Shown here in pieces: positions 52,601-61,822 of a stretch of 64,000 nt of DNA. A program made the position numbers and the translations under genes. Each line of letters begins with the position of its first letter. The stretch's first letter is position 1. The DNA is taken from NCBI GenBank assembly GCA_903837525.1, contig CAILUU010000030.1, positions 78,413-142,412 of the forward strand. The letters run 5' to 3'. The DNA comes from an uncultured Bacteroidota bacterium (GTDB taxonomy: Bacteria; Bacteroidota; Bacteroidia; Chitinophagales; Chitinophagaceae). A model generated the notes under the pieces. It was given only the letters and a program-made list of their open reading frames with translations. It made no database searches and was not told the DNA's origin.

Positions 52601-53050
52601 ATGGAATTACACAACTTAAAACCTGCAAAAGGTTCTACACACAAAGGAATTAGAATTGGCCGTGGTGAGGCTAGTGGTAAAGGTGGTACATCTACAAAAG
52701 GTAACAAGGGTGGTCAAAGCCGTGCAGGGTACAAAAGCAAAAAAGCACACGAAGGTGGTCAAATGCCTATTCAACGCCGTATTCCAAAACGTGGATTTAC
52801 AAATATTAACCGTGTTGAGTATAAAGTATTAAACCTTGGTCAAATTGATCAATTAGCAGAAAAATATAGTTTAACCGAATTTAGCCTACAAAATTTATAT
52901 ATTAATGGCTTAATTAGCCAATTTGACAATTTGAAAGTATTAGGTAACGGCGAAATAAAAGGTAAGTTTACGTTCAAAGTAAATGCAGTAAGCGAAAAAG
53001 CAAAAGCTGCAATTGAAGCTGCTGGTGGATCTGTAGAAATAATAAAATAA
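52601..53050 (+). CDS. rplO: 50S ribosomal protein L15
   Basis: A 149-residue protein with a long glycine-rich N-terminal extension entering the rRNA core (GRGEASGKGGTSTKGNKGGQ) and the family segment MPIQRRIPKRGFTN. Length is normal. A hairpin separates it from secY. Confidence 0.96.
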   Translation: MELHNLKPAKGSTHKGIRIGRGEASGKGGTSTKGNKGGQSRAGYKSKKAHEGGQMPIQRRIPKRGFTNINRVEYKVLNLGQIDQLAEKYSLTEFSLQNLYINGLISQFDNLKVLGNGEIKGKFTFKVNAVSEKAKAAIEAAGGSVEIIK

Positions 53051-53067
53051 TTACCGATATTTGACTT

Positions 53068-53090
53068 ACCTCGCCATTAGCGGGGTCTTT
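53068..53090 (+). terminator. Attenuator-like hairpin between rplO and secY
   Basis: ACCTCGC (53068-53074) pairs with GCGGGGT (53080-53086), one wobble, followed by CTTTT. It is weak for full termination and would leave secY partly transcribed from upstream. Confidence 0.5.
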
Positions 53091-53128
53091 TAGCTTTTGA
53101 ACAAAAACATTAAAACCGATTAAATTCA

Positions 53129-54466
53129 GTGAAGAAATTTATTCAAACACTTAAAAATATTTGGAGCATAGATGAGCTTCGTAATAAGATATTATTTACC
53201 TTATTATTAGTATTTATCTATCGCTTTGGCTCATACATTGTTTTACCTGGTATAGATCCTAATAAACTTGACGCTTTGGGCGAAAGTACTAAAGGCGGTA
53301 TGTTAGGTTTATTAGATGCCTTTGTGGGTGGAGCCTTTTCTAAAGCTTCTATTTTTGCATTGGGTATTATGCCTTATATCTCTGCTTCTATCTTTATGCA
53401 ACTGGTAACCATATTGGTTCCTCAAATGGCAAAAATTCAAAAAGAAGGTGAAAGTGGTAGAAAGAAAATTAACCAATGGACTCGTTATCTTACCGTAATT
53501 GTTACTGCATTTCAAGCAGCAGCTTATATAGGTTATTTAAAGAGCCCAAGTATGGCAGGCGCTATTATACCAGCTTTTAGTACATATTTTTGGTTTAGTA
53601 CAGTAGTTATTTTAACCGTAGGTACATTATTTGTAATGTGGCTTGGAGAAAAAATTACTGACAAAGGTTTAGGTAATGGTACTTCTATCATTATTATGGT
53701 AGGTATCTTAGCTCGTCTTCCACAAGCGTTTGGTCAAGAGTGGAGTGCTAGATTTACTAGTGGCGCTGGCGGTATTTTATTTATGTTGATTGAAGTAGTA
53801 CTTTTATTAGCAATAATAATGGGACTTATTATGTTGGTTCAAGGTACACGTAGAGTACCAGTAAATTATGCAAAACAAATTGTAGGCAATAAACAATTAG
53901 GCGGTGCAAGAAATTTTTTACCTTTAAAAGTAAATGCTTCAGGTGTAATGCCAATTATATTTGCACAAGCTATTTTGTTTTTACCAACTTTATTTAGCCC
54001 AGGAGGTACAGCAAGTTGGACAAAATATTTTACCGATCATACTAATTTGGGTTATATGTTGGTTTACACCATAGCAGTAATTGCGTTTACTTTTTTATAC
54101 ACTGCATTAATATTTAACCCTAAACAAATGGCTGATGATTTGAAGCGTAACAATGGCTTTATTCCAGGCGTTAAACCAGGGCAACCAACGGCAGACTATA
54201 TTGGTACCATCATGGATAGAATTACTTTACCAGGAGCAGTTTTACTAGCTTTTGTAGGTATTTTACCGGGCATTATTCAATTAGTATTTGGTATGCAAGA
54301 AAGTTTTTCTACCTTTTTTGGTGGTACTTCTTTATTAATTATGGTGGGTGTTGTTCTAGACACTTTACAACAAATAGAAACTCAGTTATTAATGCGTCAA
54401 TACGATGGATTAATGACGGGGAACAACAGACTACAGGGCAGACAAGCGGTAACCTCTGGAATGTAA
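53129..54466 (+). CDS. secY: Preprotein translocase subunit SecY
   Basis: A 445-residue channel subunit of the Sec translocon, with ten membrane helices. Conserved parts are FRFGSYIVLPGID-like YRFGSYIVLPGID, the plug/TM2 region SIFALGIMPYISASI, and the loop GNGTSIIIMVGI. A GTG start gives MKKFIQTLKNIWSIDELRNK, the expected beginning. A terminator follows, before map. Confidence 0.97.
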   Translation: MKKFIQTLKNIWSIDELRNKILFTLLLVFIYRFGSYIVLPGIDPNKLDALGESTKGGMLGLLDAFVGGAFSKASIFALGIMPYISASIFMQLVTILVPQMAKIQKEGESGRKKINQWTRYLTVIVTAFQAAAYIGYLKSPSMAGAIIPAFSTYFWFSTVVILTVGTLFVMWLGEKITDKGLGNGTSIIIMVGILARLPQAFGQEWSARFTSGAGGILFMLIEVVLLLAIIMGLIMLVQGTRRVPVNYAKQIVGNKQLGGARNFLPLKVNASGVMPIIFAQAILFLPTLFSPGGTASWTKYFTDHTNLGYMLVYTIAVIAFTFLYTALIFNPKQMADDLKRNNGFIPGVKPGQPTADYIGTIMDRITLPGAVLLAFVGILPGIIQLVFGMQESFSTFFGGTSLLIMVGVVLDTLQQIETQLLMRQYDGLMTGNNRLQGRQAVTSGM

Positions 54467-54511
54467 TTTTAATTTAATCTCTTATAAAGAGAAATAGAAA
54501 TATCTTTAACG

Positions 54512-54544
54512 AAACCTCAACATAATTAGTTGGGGTTTGTTTTT
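54512..54544 (+). terminator. Terminator after secY
   Basis: AAACCTCAAC (54512-54521) pairs with GTTGGGGTTT (54529-54538), ten pairs including one G-U, followed by GTTTTT. It ends 13 bases before the map ATG, so it should reduce transcription into map. Confidence 0.7.
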
Positions 54545-54556
54545 AATAAAAAAGAA

Positions 54557-55366
54557 ATGATTCATTATAAATCGAAAGCAGAAGTTGAGTTGATGCGAGA
54601 AAGCAATTTGCTAGTGGGTAAAACATTGGCACTAATAGCTTCTTTACTAAAGCCTGGGATTACTACATTAGAGCTAGATACAAAGGCAGAAGAATTTATA
54701 AAAGATAATAACTCCCTTCCTTCATTTAAGGGTTACGGAGATCCTGCTTTTCCTTACACCTGCTGCATATCTGTAAACGACGCTGTTGTACATGGGTTTC
54801 CTACAAAAAAAGAATTAAGAGATGGCGATATTGTTTCGGTAGATGTAGGGGTTTATAAAAATGGGTTTCATGGAGATAGTGCTTACACCTTTGCTATTGG
54901 CGAAATTGAAGATGCGGTTAAAAAATTATTGATTGTAACCAAACAATCTTTATATAAAGGGATAGAAAAAGCAGTACATGGAAATAGAGTAGGTGATATT
55001 GCATTTGCCATACAACACTACACCGAAAAAGAACATGGCTATGGTGTTGTAAGAGAATTGGTAGGGCATGGAGTAGGAAGGCATTTACACGAAGACCCAC
55101 AAGTACCTAACTATGGTAAACGTGGTAGCGGTGCAAAATTAAAAGAAGGAATGACGATTGCCATTGAGCCTATGATAAACCTTGGGGTAAAGGAAGTTTA
55201 TCATGATGAAGATGGATGGACTATTCGCACTAAGGACACTAAGCCCTCTGCACATTTTGAACATAGCATTTGTATACAAAAAGACAAAGCAGATATTTTA
55301 AGTAGCTTTATAGAAATTGAAGCAGCAGAAAAAGCAAACCCTAATTTGTTTCCTACTATTATCTAA
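54557..55366 (+). CDS. map: Type I methionine aminopeptidase
   Basis: A 269-residue metallopeptidase that removes the initiator methionine. Metal ligands are visible in VSVDVGVYKNGFHGDSAYTF (two Asp), ELVGHGVGRHLHEDPQVPNY (His) and the late Glu segments IAIEPMINLG and HFEHSICI. The start at 54557 (MIHYKSKAEVELMRES) matches the family; an upstream GTG/TTG-type extension to 54530 falls in the terminator and is rejected. infA and rpmJ, which normally follow, are absent. Confidence 0.95.
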   Translation: MIHYKSKAEVELMRESNLLVGKTLALIASLLKPGITTLELDTKAEEFIKDNNSLPSFKGYGDPAFPYTCCISVNDAVVHGFPTKKELRDGDIVSVDVGVYKNGFHGDSAYTFAIGEIEDAVKKLLIVTKQSLYKGIEKAVHGNRVGDIAFAIQHYTEKEHGYGVVRELVGHGVGRHLHEDPQVPNYGKRGSGAKLKEGMTIAIEPMINLGVKEVYHDEDGWTIRTKDTKPSAHFEHSICIQKDKADILSSFIEIEAAEKANPNLFPTII

Positions 55367-55604
55367 TAACTACTCAATAGCCATAGTATAGTATTTTTTT
55401 CTCATAAAAATTGGTATACTTTTCCGTCAAACAAAATTACCAGTACGCAATTTAAGTGCTATATTTTTTATAACTTTTACTTGCAATAAAGTTAACAGCT
55501 ACGATATAGTGTATAATTGCTTTTGAATTTTTCTGGTCGCAACTTCATTAGCTTCAATAGATGGCTCATTAAGAGAAGTTGTCTGAAAAAAGAACTTGTA
55601 CAGC

Positions 55605-55638
55605 ACAAAAAACCGCCCCTTTTTGCAAGAGCGGTTTT
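55605..55638 (-). terminator. Terminator of the metalloprotease gene
   Basis: On the minus strand AAAACCGCTCTT pairs with AAGGGGCGGTTTT (with wobbles) across a short A-rich loop, followed by a T-run ending near 55605. It lies about 20 bases past the metalloprotease stop. Confidence 0.75.
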
Positions 55639-55658
55639 CAAAAATAAGTTTGTATTTT

Positions 55659-58181
55659 TTATTTAGGATCCAATATCTTTTTCAATCTGTCGCTTAAATC
55701 TTGCAAATGATACTTTGTAGATTTATCCGCTGCAGTGCCAGCAACAGCATCAATAGAAGCTTTTAGCTCTTTACTATGCCCTTTTAAATAGGATAGTATA
55801 TCAGATTTTTTTACATCTAATGATGGTGTGCCACCAAAGCCAAAAGACTGTATGCCTTGTGCCGGTGCTGGGTTTAGTAAACTACCTAATCTTTCTACAT
55901 AAGATTTTTGTAAATTTCTTCTGTAAAAATCTATTGCTTTTTTATTAGTTAATTCTGTAAAGACACTTTGCTTTAAATCGCCAAGTAAATCATTTACTGT
56001 GTACGCATTATTACCAATTGCAGATTCAGCTGTTACCATTTTATTCATTGTTGTTGTGCTAAGCAATTTGTTTAAAGCACTTTCTTGCAAGGATAATATG
56101 GTTACTCCAATATTGTTGTTGGTTTTAGTTTGTACATCTTTATTGATAAGCCAAGTTGGTGTGCTAAATACTTGCTTATTTAAAAAATCAAAAGCTTCTT
56201 TTTGAGTTTCCTTACTTACAAATTCATATACACTTCCTGCTTGGCTATTCTTTTTTAATGTTTCGTACACACCACCAAAATTGTAAGTTACATGTCCAAT
56301 ATATCGTCTAAACTGCCCTGTTATTTGGCTATACATTTCTGTTAACGATTCGTAGCTTTCGTTTGGTTCTTTTGTCCAAGTAACAAGGTTAGGTAAAATA
56401 CGTTGCAAGTTTTTTATTCCATAGGTAGATGCTTTCATTGCATTATCTCCAATTGATTCGCTTTGATCTCTTGGGTCATCTGGTTGGCCTTGACGGCCAT
56501 AGTAGTAACGCTTATCGTTTGCTTTAGCTTCAATCCATTTGTCTAAAATTGCTACTTCTTCTTCTGCAGTTTTTGCTTCTGGTATTACTCTGTAACCCCA
56601 TTCTGTAGCCCATTTATCGTACTCACCAATACGTGGATATATGCCTGCAGCAGTAATATTATCTTCTGGTTGTGCAACATAATTAAACCTTGCATAGTCC
56701 ATTATACTTGGTGTGTGGCCGTTAGCTTCTACCCAAGCTTTGTTTCTTAAATTTTCTACAGGTACTCCTGCAGATGAACCAAAGTTGTGAGGAAATCCAA
56801 GTGTATGTCCTATTTCATGAGATGATACAAAACGAATAAGTTGCCCCATAAGATCGGTATCAAATTCCATTTTTCTAGCTCTTGGATCTATTGCTGCTGT
56901 TTGCACCATATACCAGTCATGTAGTAGTTTCATTACATTATGAAACCAGCCTACATGGCTTTCTAAAATTTCGCCGCTACGAGGATCTACTGTGCTAGGA
57001 CCATAAGCATTTTCTACAGCCGATGGTTTGTAAATAACACCACTATGCCTTGCATCTTCCATAGTCCATGTGCTATCTTCAGCTTTTGTTGGTGCTCTTT
57101 TTCCTATAATTGCATTTTTAAAACCTGCTTTTTCAAAAGCTACATTCCAGTCGTTTACGCCATCTATTAAATAGGGTACCCACTTTTCTGGAGTATTTGG
57201 ATCTATATAAAAAACAATTTGTTTTTGTGGTTCTACTAGTTCACCTCTTTTGTATTTTTCCATATCCTCAGGCTTTGGCTCTAGTCTCCACCTTGCTATC
57301 ATATCTATTTCTTTTACACCCTGAGGGTTTTTGTCAAAGTCTGTATAGCCTGTACCAAAATATCCTACTCTATTATCCATATATCTAGGACGCATAGTTT
57401 TTTCTGGTAATAAAAGTAAAGAGCAATTTAACTCTAAAGTAACAGTAGCTTGGCTTGGCGGCCCTGGAGGAAGGCCAGGGATAGGGGCACCTGCACTTTT
57501 ACCATACGTTTTTACAGTGGTAACTTCAATATTTGTAGGGTAGCTACGTACTGATGAGATGTAGGATTTATCGGGTTGTAAGGAACCTGCTTGAAAAGCA
57601 GATTTTTGTCCATTATCAAAACCAAATACTTCATTATCTCCAGAAATATTATCTGTCATATCTATAACTATGCCTCCGCTTGCGCTATCAATTGCTTTAA
57701 CATCAAAAGCCATTGAAATGGGTTGCATGTTGCTATTCATTACAGATTTGTACATTGGTTTTGTACTATCTGGATTTACACTATAAGAAATACGCTTTAA
57801 AAAAACTTTATTGTTTGGGCCTTTTTCAAACCGTATTACGTTTTCTGCAATTTGGTCACCAGCATATCCATAAAAACCTTTTACGCTTTCTATAGAGGAT
57901 TTTGATATTCTATTTAATGCTAAAATATCTCTACCAAATAATTTTGGTTCAATTTCAAAGTAATATTTATCTTCTACTTTGTGCGTTTTAAAAAATCCTT
58001 TTGAGGTTATTGCCTTTGACGTAATAATCTCTTTGTAAGGCTTTGGTCCTGGTTTTGGGGCAGCTGCACCATCGGTTGGTTTTGCTATGACAGGAGGTGT
58101 AGAAGGCACTTGTGCAAATGTTTGCAAACTTGCGATGGTGAGTAATACTATACCCAATGTTTTTTGTACTTTACGTATCAT
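55659..58181 (-). CDS. Secreted zinc-dependent metalloprotease (Bacteroidota DUF5117/met-zincin type)
   Basis: An 840-residue protein with a signal peptide (cleavage after TFAQ, about residue 24), a Pro/Lys-rich linker and a beta-rich N-terminal domain (PF17148-like, about 60-310). The peptidase domain has the extended zinc motif HEIGHTLGFPHN (about 453-464), with three histidines and the catalytic glutamate, followed by a met-turn-like SIMDYARFNY. The C-terminal 250 residues are helical. Metzincin-type peptidases of this family are common in Bacteroidota and have no defined substrate. It has its own terminator and no obvious partner. Confidence 0.88.
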   Translation of the reverse strand: MIRKVQKTLGIVLLTIASLQTFAQVPSTPPVIAKPTDGAAAPKPGPKPYKEIITSKAITSKGFFKTHKVEDKYYFEIEPKLFGRDILALNRISKSSIESVKGFYGYAGDQIAENVIRFEKGPNNKVFLKRISYSVNPDSTKPMYKSVMNSNMQPISMAFDVKAIDSASGGIVIDMTDNISGDNEVFGFDNGQKSAFQAGSLQPDKSYISSVRSYPTNIEVTTVKTYGKSAGAPIPGLPPGPPSQATVTLELNCSLLLLPEKTMRPRYMDNRVGYFGTGYTDFDKNPQGVKEIDMIARWRLEPKPEDMEKYKRGELVEPQKQIVFYIDPNTPEKWVPYLIDGVNDWNVAFEKAGFKNAIIGKRAPTKAEDSTWTMEDARHSGVIYKPSAVENAYGPSTVDPRSGEILESHVGWFHNVMKLLHDWYMVQTAAIDPRARKMEFDTDLMGQLIRFVSSHEIGHTLGFPHNFGSSAGVPVENLRNKAWVEANGHTPSIMDYARFNYVAQPEDNITAAGIYPRIGEYDKWATEWGYRVIPEAKTAEEEVAILDKWIEAKANDKRYYYGRQGQPDDPRDQSESIGDNAMKASTYGIKNLQRILPNLVTWTKEPNESYESLTEMYSQITGQFRRYIGHVTYNFGGVYETLKKNSQAGSVYEFVSKETQKEAFDFLNKQVFSTPTWLINKDVQTKTNNNIGVTILSLQESALNKLLSTTTMNKMVTAESAIGNNAYTVNDLLGDLKQSVFTELTNKKAIDFYRRNLQKSYVERLGSLLNPAPAQGIQSFGFGGTPSLDVKKSDILSYLKGHSKELKASIDAVAGTAADKSTKYHLQDLSDRLKKILDPK

Positions 58182-58637
58182 TTTTATAGTTTATTTATAT
58201 ACGAATATAGTTGTTAATTGATAAAATTTGACCTAAAATTACGTAAATAAAACTTTTATATGTAGTAAAAAAAGGTTACTGTAGATATACCTTATTTTCT
58301 TCTATAAAAAATTGTTCCTTTTTTTTAACAGTAGATTAAATGTGGTAATAAATTCATAGCGTCTTGTACTATATTGTTGGATGTTTATTTTTTATTTGTC
58401 CGATACTAATTTGTGGCTGACTTTTTTATTTTTCACCGAAGTGGGGCGGAGGAGTTATTAGCTAGTATGCCATTTTTGTTTGTTTGGCTGCAAAAATCAT
58501 AGGCATAAACATTAACAAAGCAGAAATTAAAAAAAACACTCTTAATAGTTTAAATCATTTTACCAAAATAATTACTCATTTGCGGGTATTCTTTTTTATC
58601 AAAACAAATCAATAGATTTACATAAACTATAGAAAAT
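58182..58637. other. Divergent intergenic region with a repeat-family copy
   Basis: This AT-rich gap separates the minus-strand metalloprotease from the plus-strand secreted protein and must hold both promoters. TATATTCG upstream of the metalloprotease resembles a -7 box with one mismatch. The part 58450-58494 matches the repeat seen at 27790-27838 (annotated separately). No gene is supported in the gap. Confidence 0.5.
58450..58494 (+). repeat. Partial copy of the dispersed intergenic repeat
   Basis: Three blocks match the element near 27790 in the same order: AGGAGTTA, then five bases, TAGTATGC, then 13 bases here and 17 there, then TTGGCTGCAAA. That is 27 identical bases with nearly the same spacing, both in intergenic DNA. 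Confidence 0.6.
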
Positions 58638-59228
58638 ATGAAAAAACTACTTACAATTTTCTTTTCAATTTCAACGATATTTACGGCAAACGCTCAAGAA
58701 AGTGTAACACAAGAAACGCCTTATAAAGAGGCAAGAACCTGGAATGTTATTTCTTCAATAATGGGAACAACAGTAGAAAACACAAAAATAATAGGAAAGA
58801 GTAATGGCATGGTTATGATTGGGGGTGAAGAGGACGAGGATATGGGGCTAAAATTGTATGCATTTATTCCAAAAAATTCCAAAACAAAAGAAGATAATCC
58901 GCTGTATTATATTGGCTTTAAGAAAGAGAAGTGTGCGTTCATTTTGGTAGAGTATAGGTACACAAGTAAAACAAAATTAGATTTACAAAAGGATCTTATG
59001 GAAATAAAAAATCAAATTGAAATATCAGGTTACAAGTTTGTTGACAAAAAAACAGAGGAACACAATGGCGCATTTGATTTATCATGGGTAAACTTTAGGT
59101 ACTTTTTTATAAACACCAAAATGAACAAAGAGGTGAGAATTTTTCACGATGCTAGAAACTCATCCTTTATGCTAAAATTTGGCGAAAAAAAATATTTAGA
59201 TAAAATAGAAGCTCTTAATAAGGAATAA
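58638..59228 (+). CDS. Small secreted protein, function unknown
   Basis: A 196-residue protein with a signal peptide (MKKLLTIFFSISTIFTANAQ). I do not recognise the mature domain: it has strands such as GLKLYAFIPKNSK, PLYYIGFKKEKCAFILVEYR and a helix DLQKDLMEIKNQIEISGYKF, suggesting a mixed alpha/beta fold. The next gene starts 16 bases downstream with a nearly identical 5' end (ATGAAAAAACTAC...AC), so they look like products of a local duplication of the signal-peptide region. Confidence 0.6.
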   Translation: MKKLLTIFFSISTIFTANAQESVTQETPYKEARTWNVISSIMGTTVENTKIIGKSNGMVMIGGEEDEDMGLKLYAFIPKNSKTKEDNPLYYIGFKKEKCAFILVEYRYTSKTKLDLQKDLMEIKNQIEISGYKFVDKKTEEHNGAFDLSWVNFRYFFINTKMNKEVRIFHDARNSSFMLKFGEKKYLDKIEALNKE

Positions 59229-59244
59229 AGAAATAAAAAAAAAT

Positions 59245-59967
59245 ATGAAAAAACTACCCACAATTTGCCTTTTTATGGCAGCAACATTTTCCATAAACGC
59301 ACAAGAAAAAAAAGAATATTACAAAAACGGGCAATTATGGACTATTGAAAATTATACAAATGGAAAAAGAAATGGAGAATTTAAAAGCTACCACGAAAAT
59401 GGTAAGTTAAATGCTATTGGAAAATATGCTAATGACGAGCCAAGTGGTGAATGGAAAATATATGACGATTACGGAATCTTAAAATCAATTGAAAATCAAC
59501 TTTATGGAGGAAAAGGAAGTGAGATAAAAATCTATTCTCAAAACAGAACTTTAATAGCAATAGGCAGCTATGAGAAAGTTTTGGGGTTAGGTAACCCTTA
59601 TAATGCCATTCGAACTGGAGAATGGAAATATTATCACGAAAATGGGAAATTAGATGAAATAGGGAGCTATAGTAAAGGTAGAACTGGAGAATGGAAAGCC
59701 TATCACGAAAATGGACAGCTATCATCTCTAGGAAACTATAGCGGTGATGTTAAGTATGATGAATGGAAATATTATTATAAAAATGGACAGTTATCATCAA
59801 TAGGAAACTATAGCTATTCAGAAATTGGGGAATGGAAAGAATATCACGAAAATGGGAAGTTAAAATCTATTGGAAAATATGGTGATTATGGCAAACGTAT
59901 TGGTAAATGGAAACACTATAAAGAAAATGGCAAGTTAGATGAAACCTATAATTATGATAAGAACTAA
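59245..59967 (+). CDS. Secreted MORN-like repeat (YwqK family) protein
   Basis: A 240-residue protein with a signal peptide (cleavage near SINAQE) and about eight MORN_2-type repeats of roughly 22 residues. The core pattern is GEWKxYHENGKLxxIGxYxxG, repeated from about residue 24 to the end with one degenerate unit in the middle (ENQLYGGKGSEIKIYSQN). Such repeats are called YwqK-family antitoxins in annotations, but that role is not established and no toxin is adjacent here. More likely a surface or periplasmic repeat protein. Confidence 0.8.
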   Translation: MKKLPTICLFMAATFSINAQEKKEYYKNGQLWTIENYTNGKRNGEFKSYHENGKLNAIGKYANDEPSGEWKIYDDYGILKSIENQLYGGKGSEIKIYSQNRTLIAIGSYEKVLGLGNPYNAIRTGEWKYYHENGKLDEIGSYSKGRTGEWKAYHENGQLSSLGNYSGDVKYDEWKYYYKNGQLSSIGNYSYSEIGEWKEYHENGKLKSIGKYGDYGKRIGKWKHYKENGKLDETYNYDKN

Positions 59968-59973
59968 AAAAAA

Positions 59974-60024
59974 ATGAAAAAACTACTTACTCAGCCTTGG
60001 TTCGTGGCACACGAAACAAAATGA
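59974..60024 (+). pseudogene. 16-codon remnant sharing the start of the two genes above
   Basis: ATGAAAAAACTACTTAC at 59974-59990 is identical to the start of the 58638 gene, then the frame reads MKKLLTQPWFVAHETK and stops. The divergence point is followed by a perfect palindrome, TTCGTG-GCA-CACGAA (60001-60015). It looks like the stump of a third tandem gene that was lost by deletion. Confidence 0.5.
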
Positions 60025-60053
60025 GTGTATTAAACAGTATAAAAACTATTTTA

Positions 60054-60091
60054 TCTAAAAAAAATCCCTTCCAAAAATTGAAAGGGATTTT
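60054..60091. terminator. Terminator of the glutamate dehydrogenase gene
   Basis: AAAATCCCTT (60061-60070) pairs with AAGGGATTTT (60082-60091). On the minus strand a run of eight T follows (down to 60054). It lies 25 bases past the dehydrogenase stop. Confidence 0.8.
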
Positions 60092-60115
60092 ATAGTCATT
60101 TTACTAAAATAAATA

Positions 60116-61537
60116 CTAAGGAAAAATACCTAACTCGGCATAGCTGGTTGCTACTTTATTAATAGCACTTATATAAGCCGCTGTTCTCATATCTGGTATT
60201 GCTGGATTAGCATTCCATACGGCCATAATTTCTCTAGTAGCGCTTATCATGGTTTCTTCTAAACCACTATGTACTAAATCTTGCTCCTCTGGGCCATGCA
60301 TAATAAATTGCCTTTCTTTATCACTAACTTTTTTGCCACTTAACTCTTCAATTTGCCCAAGTATATGGCCATTTAAATTTTCCGTAAAGCGTTTTTCCAT
60401 ACGGCCATAACGTACATGGCTAAGGTTTTTTAACCACTCAAAATAACTAACGGTAACACCACCAGCATTTAAGTACATATCGGGCACACATAAAATTCCT
60501 TTTTGTGTAAACACTTCATCCGCTTCTGGTGTACAAGGCCCATTAGCAGCTTCGCCAACAATTTTGGCTTTTACTCGTTGAGCATTATCTCCATTAATTA
60601 CGTTTTCTAAAGCGGCAGGTATTAAAATATCACATTCTAACTCCAACGCATCGGTATTTTTTGCCAAGTTTGTAGCACCCGGAAAATTTAAAATAGAACC
60701 TGTTTTTTTTCTATGTTGAAAAACATCATCTTCGTTTAAGCCATCAGCATTATAAATTGCTCCTTCATATTCTGCCAAGCCTACTACTTTAGCACCAGCC
60801 TCTCTAAAAAACTTTGCACTATGGTAGCCCACATTTCCTAAACCTTGTACCACTATGGTTTTACCTTCTATACCTAGGGTAAGCCCTAATTTTTTCATTA
60901 CATCTTCCATATTACATACTTCACGTATGCCAAAGAAAACTCCAAGGCCAGTTGCCTCTGTTCTTCCACGTACACCACCTTGTGTAATGGGTTTACCGGT
61001 TACACAACCAGCTGCATCTATTTCGCCTGGGCGTAAACTTGCATAGGTATCTACAATCCAAGCCATTTCTCTAGGGCCTGTTCCGTAATCGGGTGCAGGT
61101 ACATCTATACCGGGTCCTATAAAATTTTTCTTAACTAATTCTGCTGTATAGCGTCGAGTAATTTTTTCTAACTCGTATTCGCTGTATTTACGTGGATTAA
61201 TTTTAATGCCACCTTTACCGCCACCAAATGGCACATTTACAATAGCGCACTTGTACGTCATTAAACTAGCTAATGCCATTACTTCATCTTGATTAACCTC
61301 ATCGCTAAAACGAATACCACCCTTACATGGGCTTTTGTGCTGGCTATGTTGTACTCTATACGCTTCAATTACTTCAATGCTTCCATCATCTTTTTTAATA
61401 GGGAAACGCATTTGATAAACACTGTTACATGCTTTAATTTGTTCTAAAATACCTAAATCCCAATTCGTAAATTTAGCAGCTTTGTCAAAGCTTCGTTCCA
61501 CACTTTGGAAAAAGCTATACGCTTGATGTGCACTCAT
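60116..61537 (-). CDS. Glutamate dehydrogenase (Glu/Leu/Phe/Val dehydrogenase family)
   Basis: A 473-residue amino-acid dehydrogenase that interconverts glutamate and 2-oxoglutarate plus ammonia. Substrate-site lysines are Lys72 (SPCKGGIRF), Lys96 (MTYKCA) and catalytic Lys108 (VPFGGGKGGI), with Asp150 (VPAPDYGT). The nucleotide-binding fold has VVQGLGNVGYHSAKFF. The length exceeds the usual 420 residues of the bacterial NAD enzyme, because of an extended C-terminal part (about 390-450); this resembles the longer Bacteroidota/mitochondrial-type form. The start MSAHQAYSFF is supported by the family. Cofactor preference cannot be settled. Confidence 0.9.
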   Translation of the reverse strand: MSAHQAYSFFQSVERSFDKAAKFTNWDLGILEQIKACNSVYQMRFPIKKDDGSIEVIEAYRVQHSQHKSPCKGGIRFSDEVNQDEVMALASLMTYKCAIVNVPFGGGKGGIKINPRKYSEYELEKITRRYTAELVKKNFIGPGIDVPAPDYGTGPREMAWIVDTYASLRPGEIDAAGCVTGKPITQGGVRGRTEATGLGVFFGIREVCNMEDVMKKLGLTLGIEGKTIVVQGLGNVGYHSAKFFREAGAKVVGLAEYEGAIYNADGLNEDDVFQHRKKTGSILNFPGATNLAKNTDALELECDILIPAALENVINGDNAQRVKAKIVGEAANGPCTPEADEVFTQKGILCVPDMYLNAGGVTVSYFEWLKNLSHVRYGRMEKRFTENLNGHILGQIEELSGKKVSDKERQFIMHGPEEQDLVHSGLEETMISATREIMAVWNANPAIPDMRTAAYISAINKVATSYAELGIFP

Positions 61538-61574
61538 AAAAATTGTTTTTTTGCAATCGTTTTTTAATAATTAT

Positions 61575-61597
61575 AAAAATACCCACTGGCAAGTGGG
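61575..61597 (-). terminator. Weak terminator/attenuator between ccmD and glutamate dehydrogenase
   Basis: CCCACT (61582-61587) pairs with AGTGGG (61592-61597) with a four-base loop; on the minus strand ATTTTTAT follows. A short stem, so termination is probably partial. Confidence 0.45.
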
Positions 61598-61606
61598 GTA
61601 AATAGT

Positions 61607-61822
61607 TTAAACTTCTTTTTCTAATTTACTAATTTTTCTGTCTATTAAAAATACATAAATAAACAGGCCTATTAAAATAGTTAAGCAAACGGCTACCACT
61701 ACATAAATTTTTCCATTGCTTCGCATAGCATCTGCCATTTCGGGTTTTTCTTGTGCAAAAGAAAAAAAGGAAGTTGAGATAAATAATACAAATAGCAAAC
61801 AACGAACCATAAACTTAGTCAT
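61607..61822 (-). CDS. CcmD family small membrane protein
   Basis: A 71-residue protein with an N-terminal signal-like hydrophobic segment (about 8-22) and one membrane helix (VVVAVCLTILIGLFIYVFLI) followed by charged DRKISKLEKEV. This is the layout of Bacteroidota CcmD, a small partner that holds the heme-handling CcmC-type protein in the cytochrome c maturation complex. Its ATG lies inside the end of the CcmC-like gene (eight-base overlap), which supports both its reality and its role. Confidence 0.75.
   Translation of the reverse strand: MTKFMVRCLLFVLFISTSFFSFAQEKPEMADAMRSNGKIYVVVAVCLTILIGLFIYVFLIDRKISKLEKEV

Noticed and set aside
59245..59967. YwqK-type antitoxin of a toxin-antitoxin pair
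   Set aside because: The protein is secreted and made of MORN-like repeats; the neighbouring gene is also secreted and shows no toxin fold. The name is an annotation habit.
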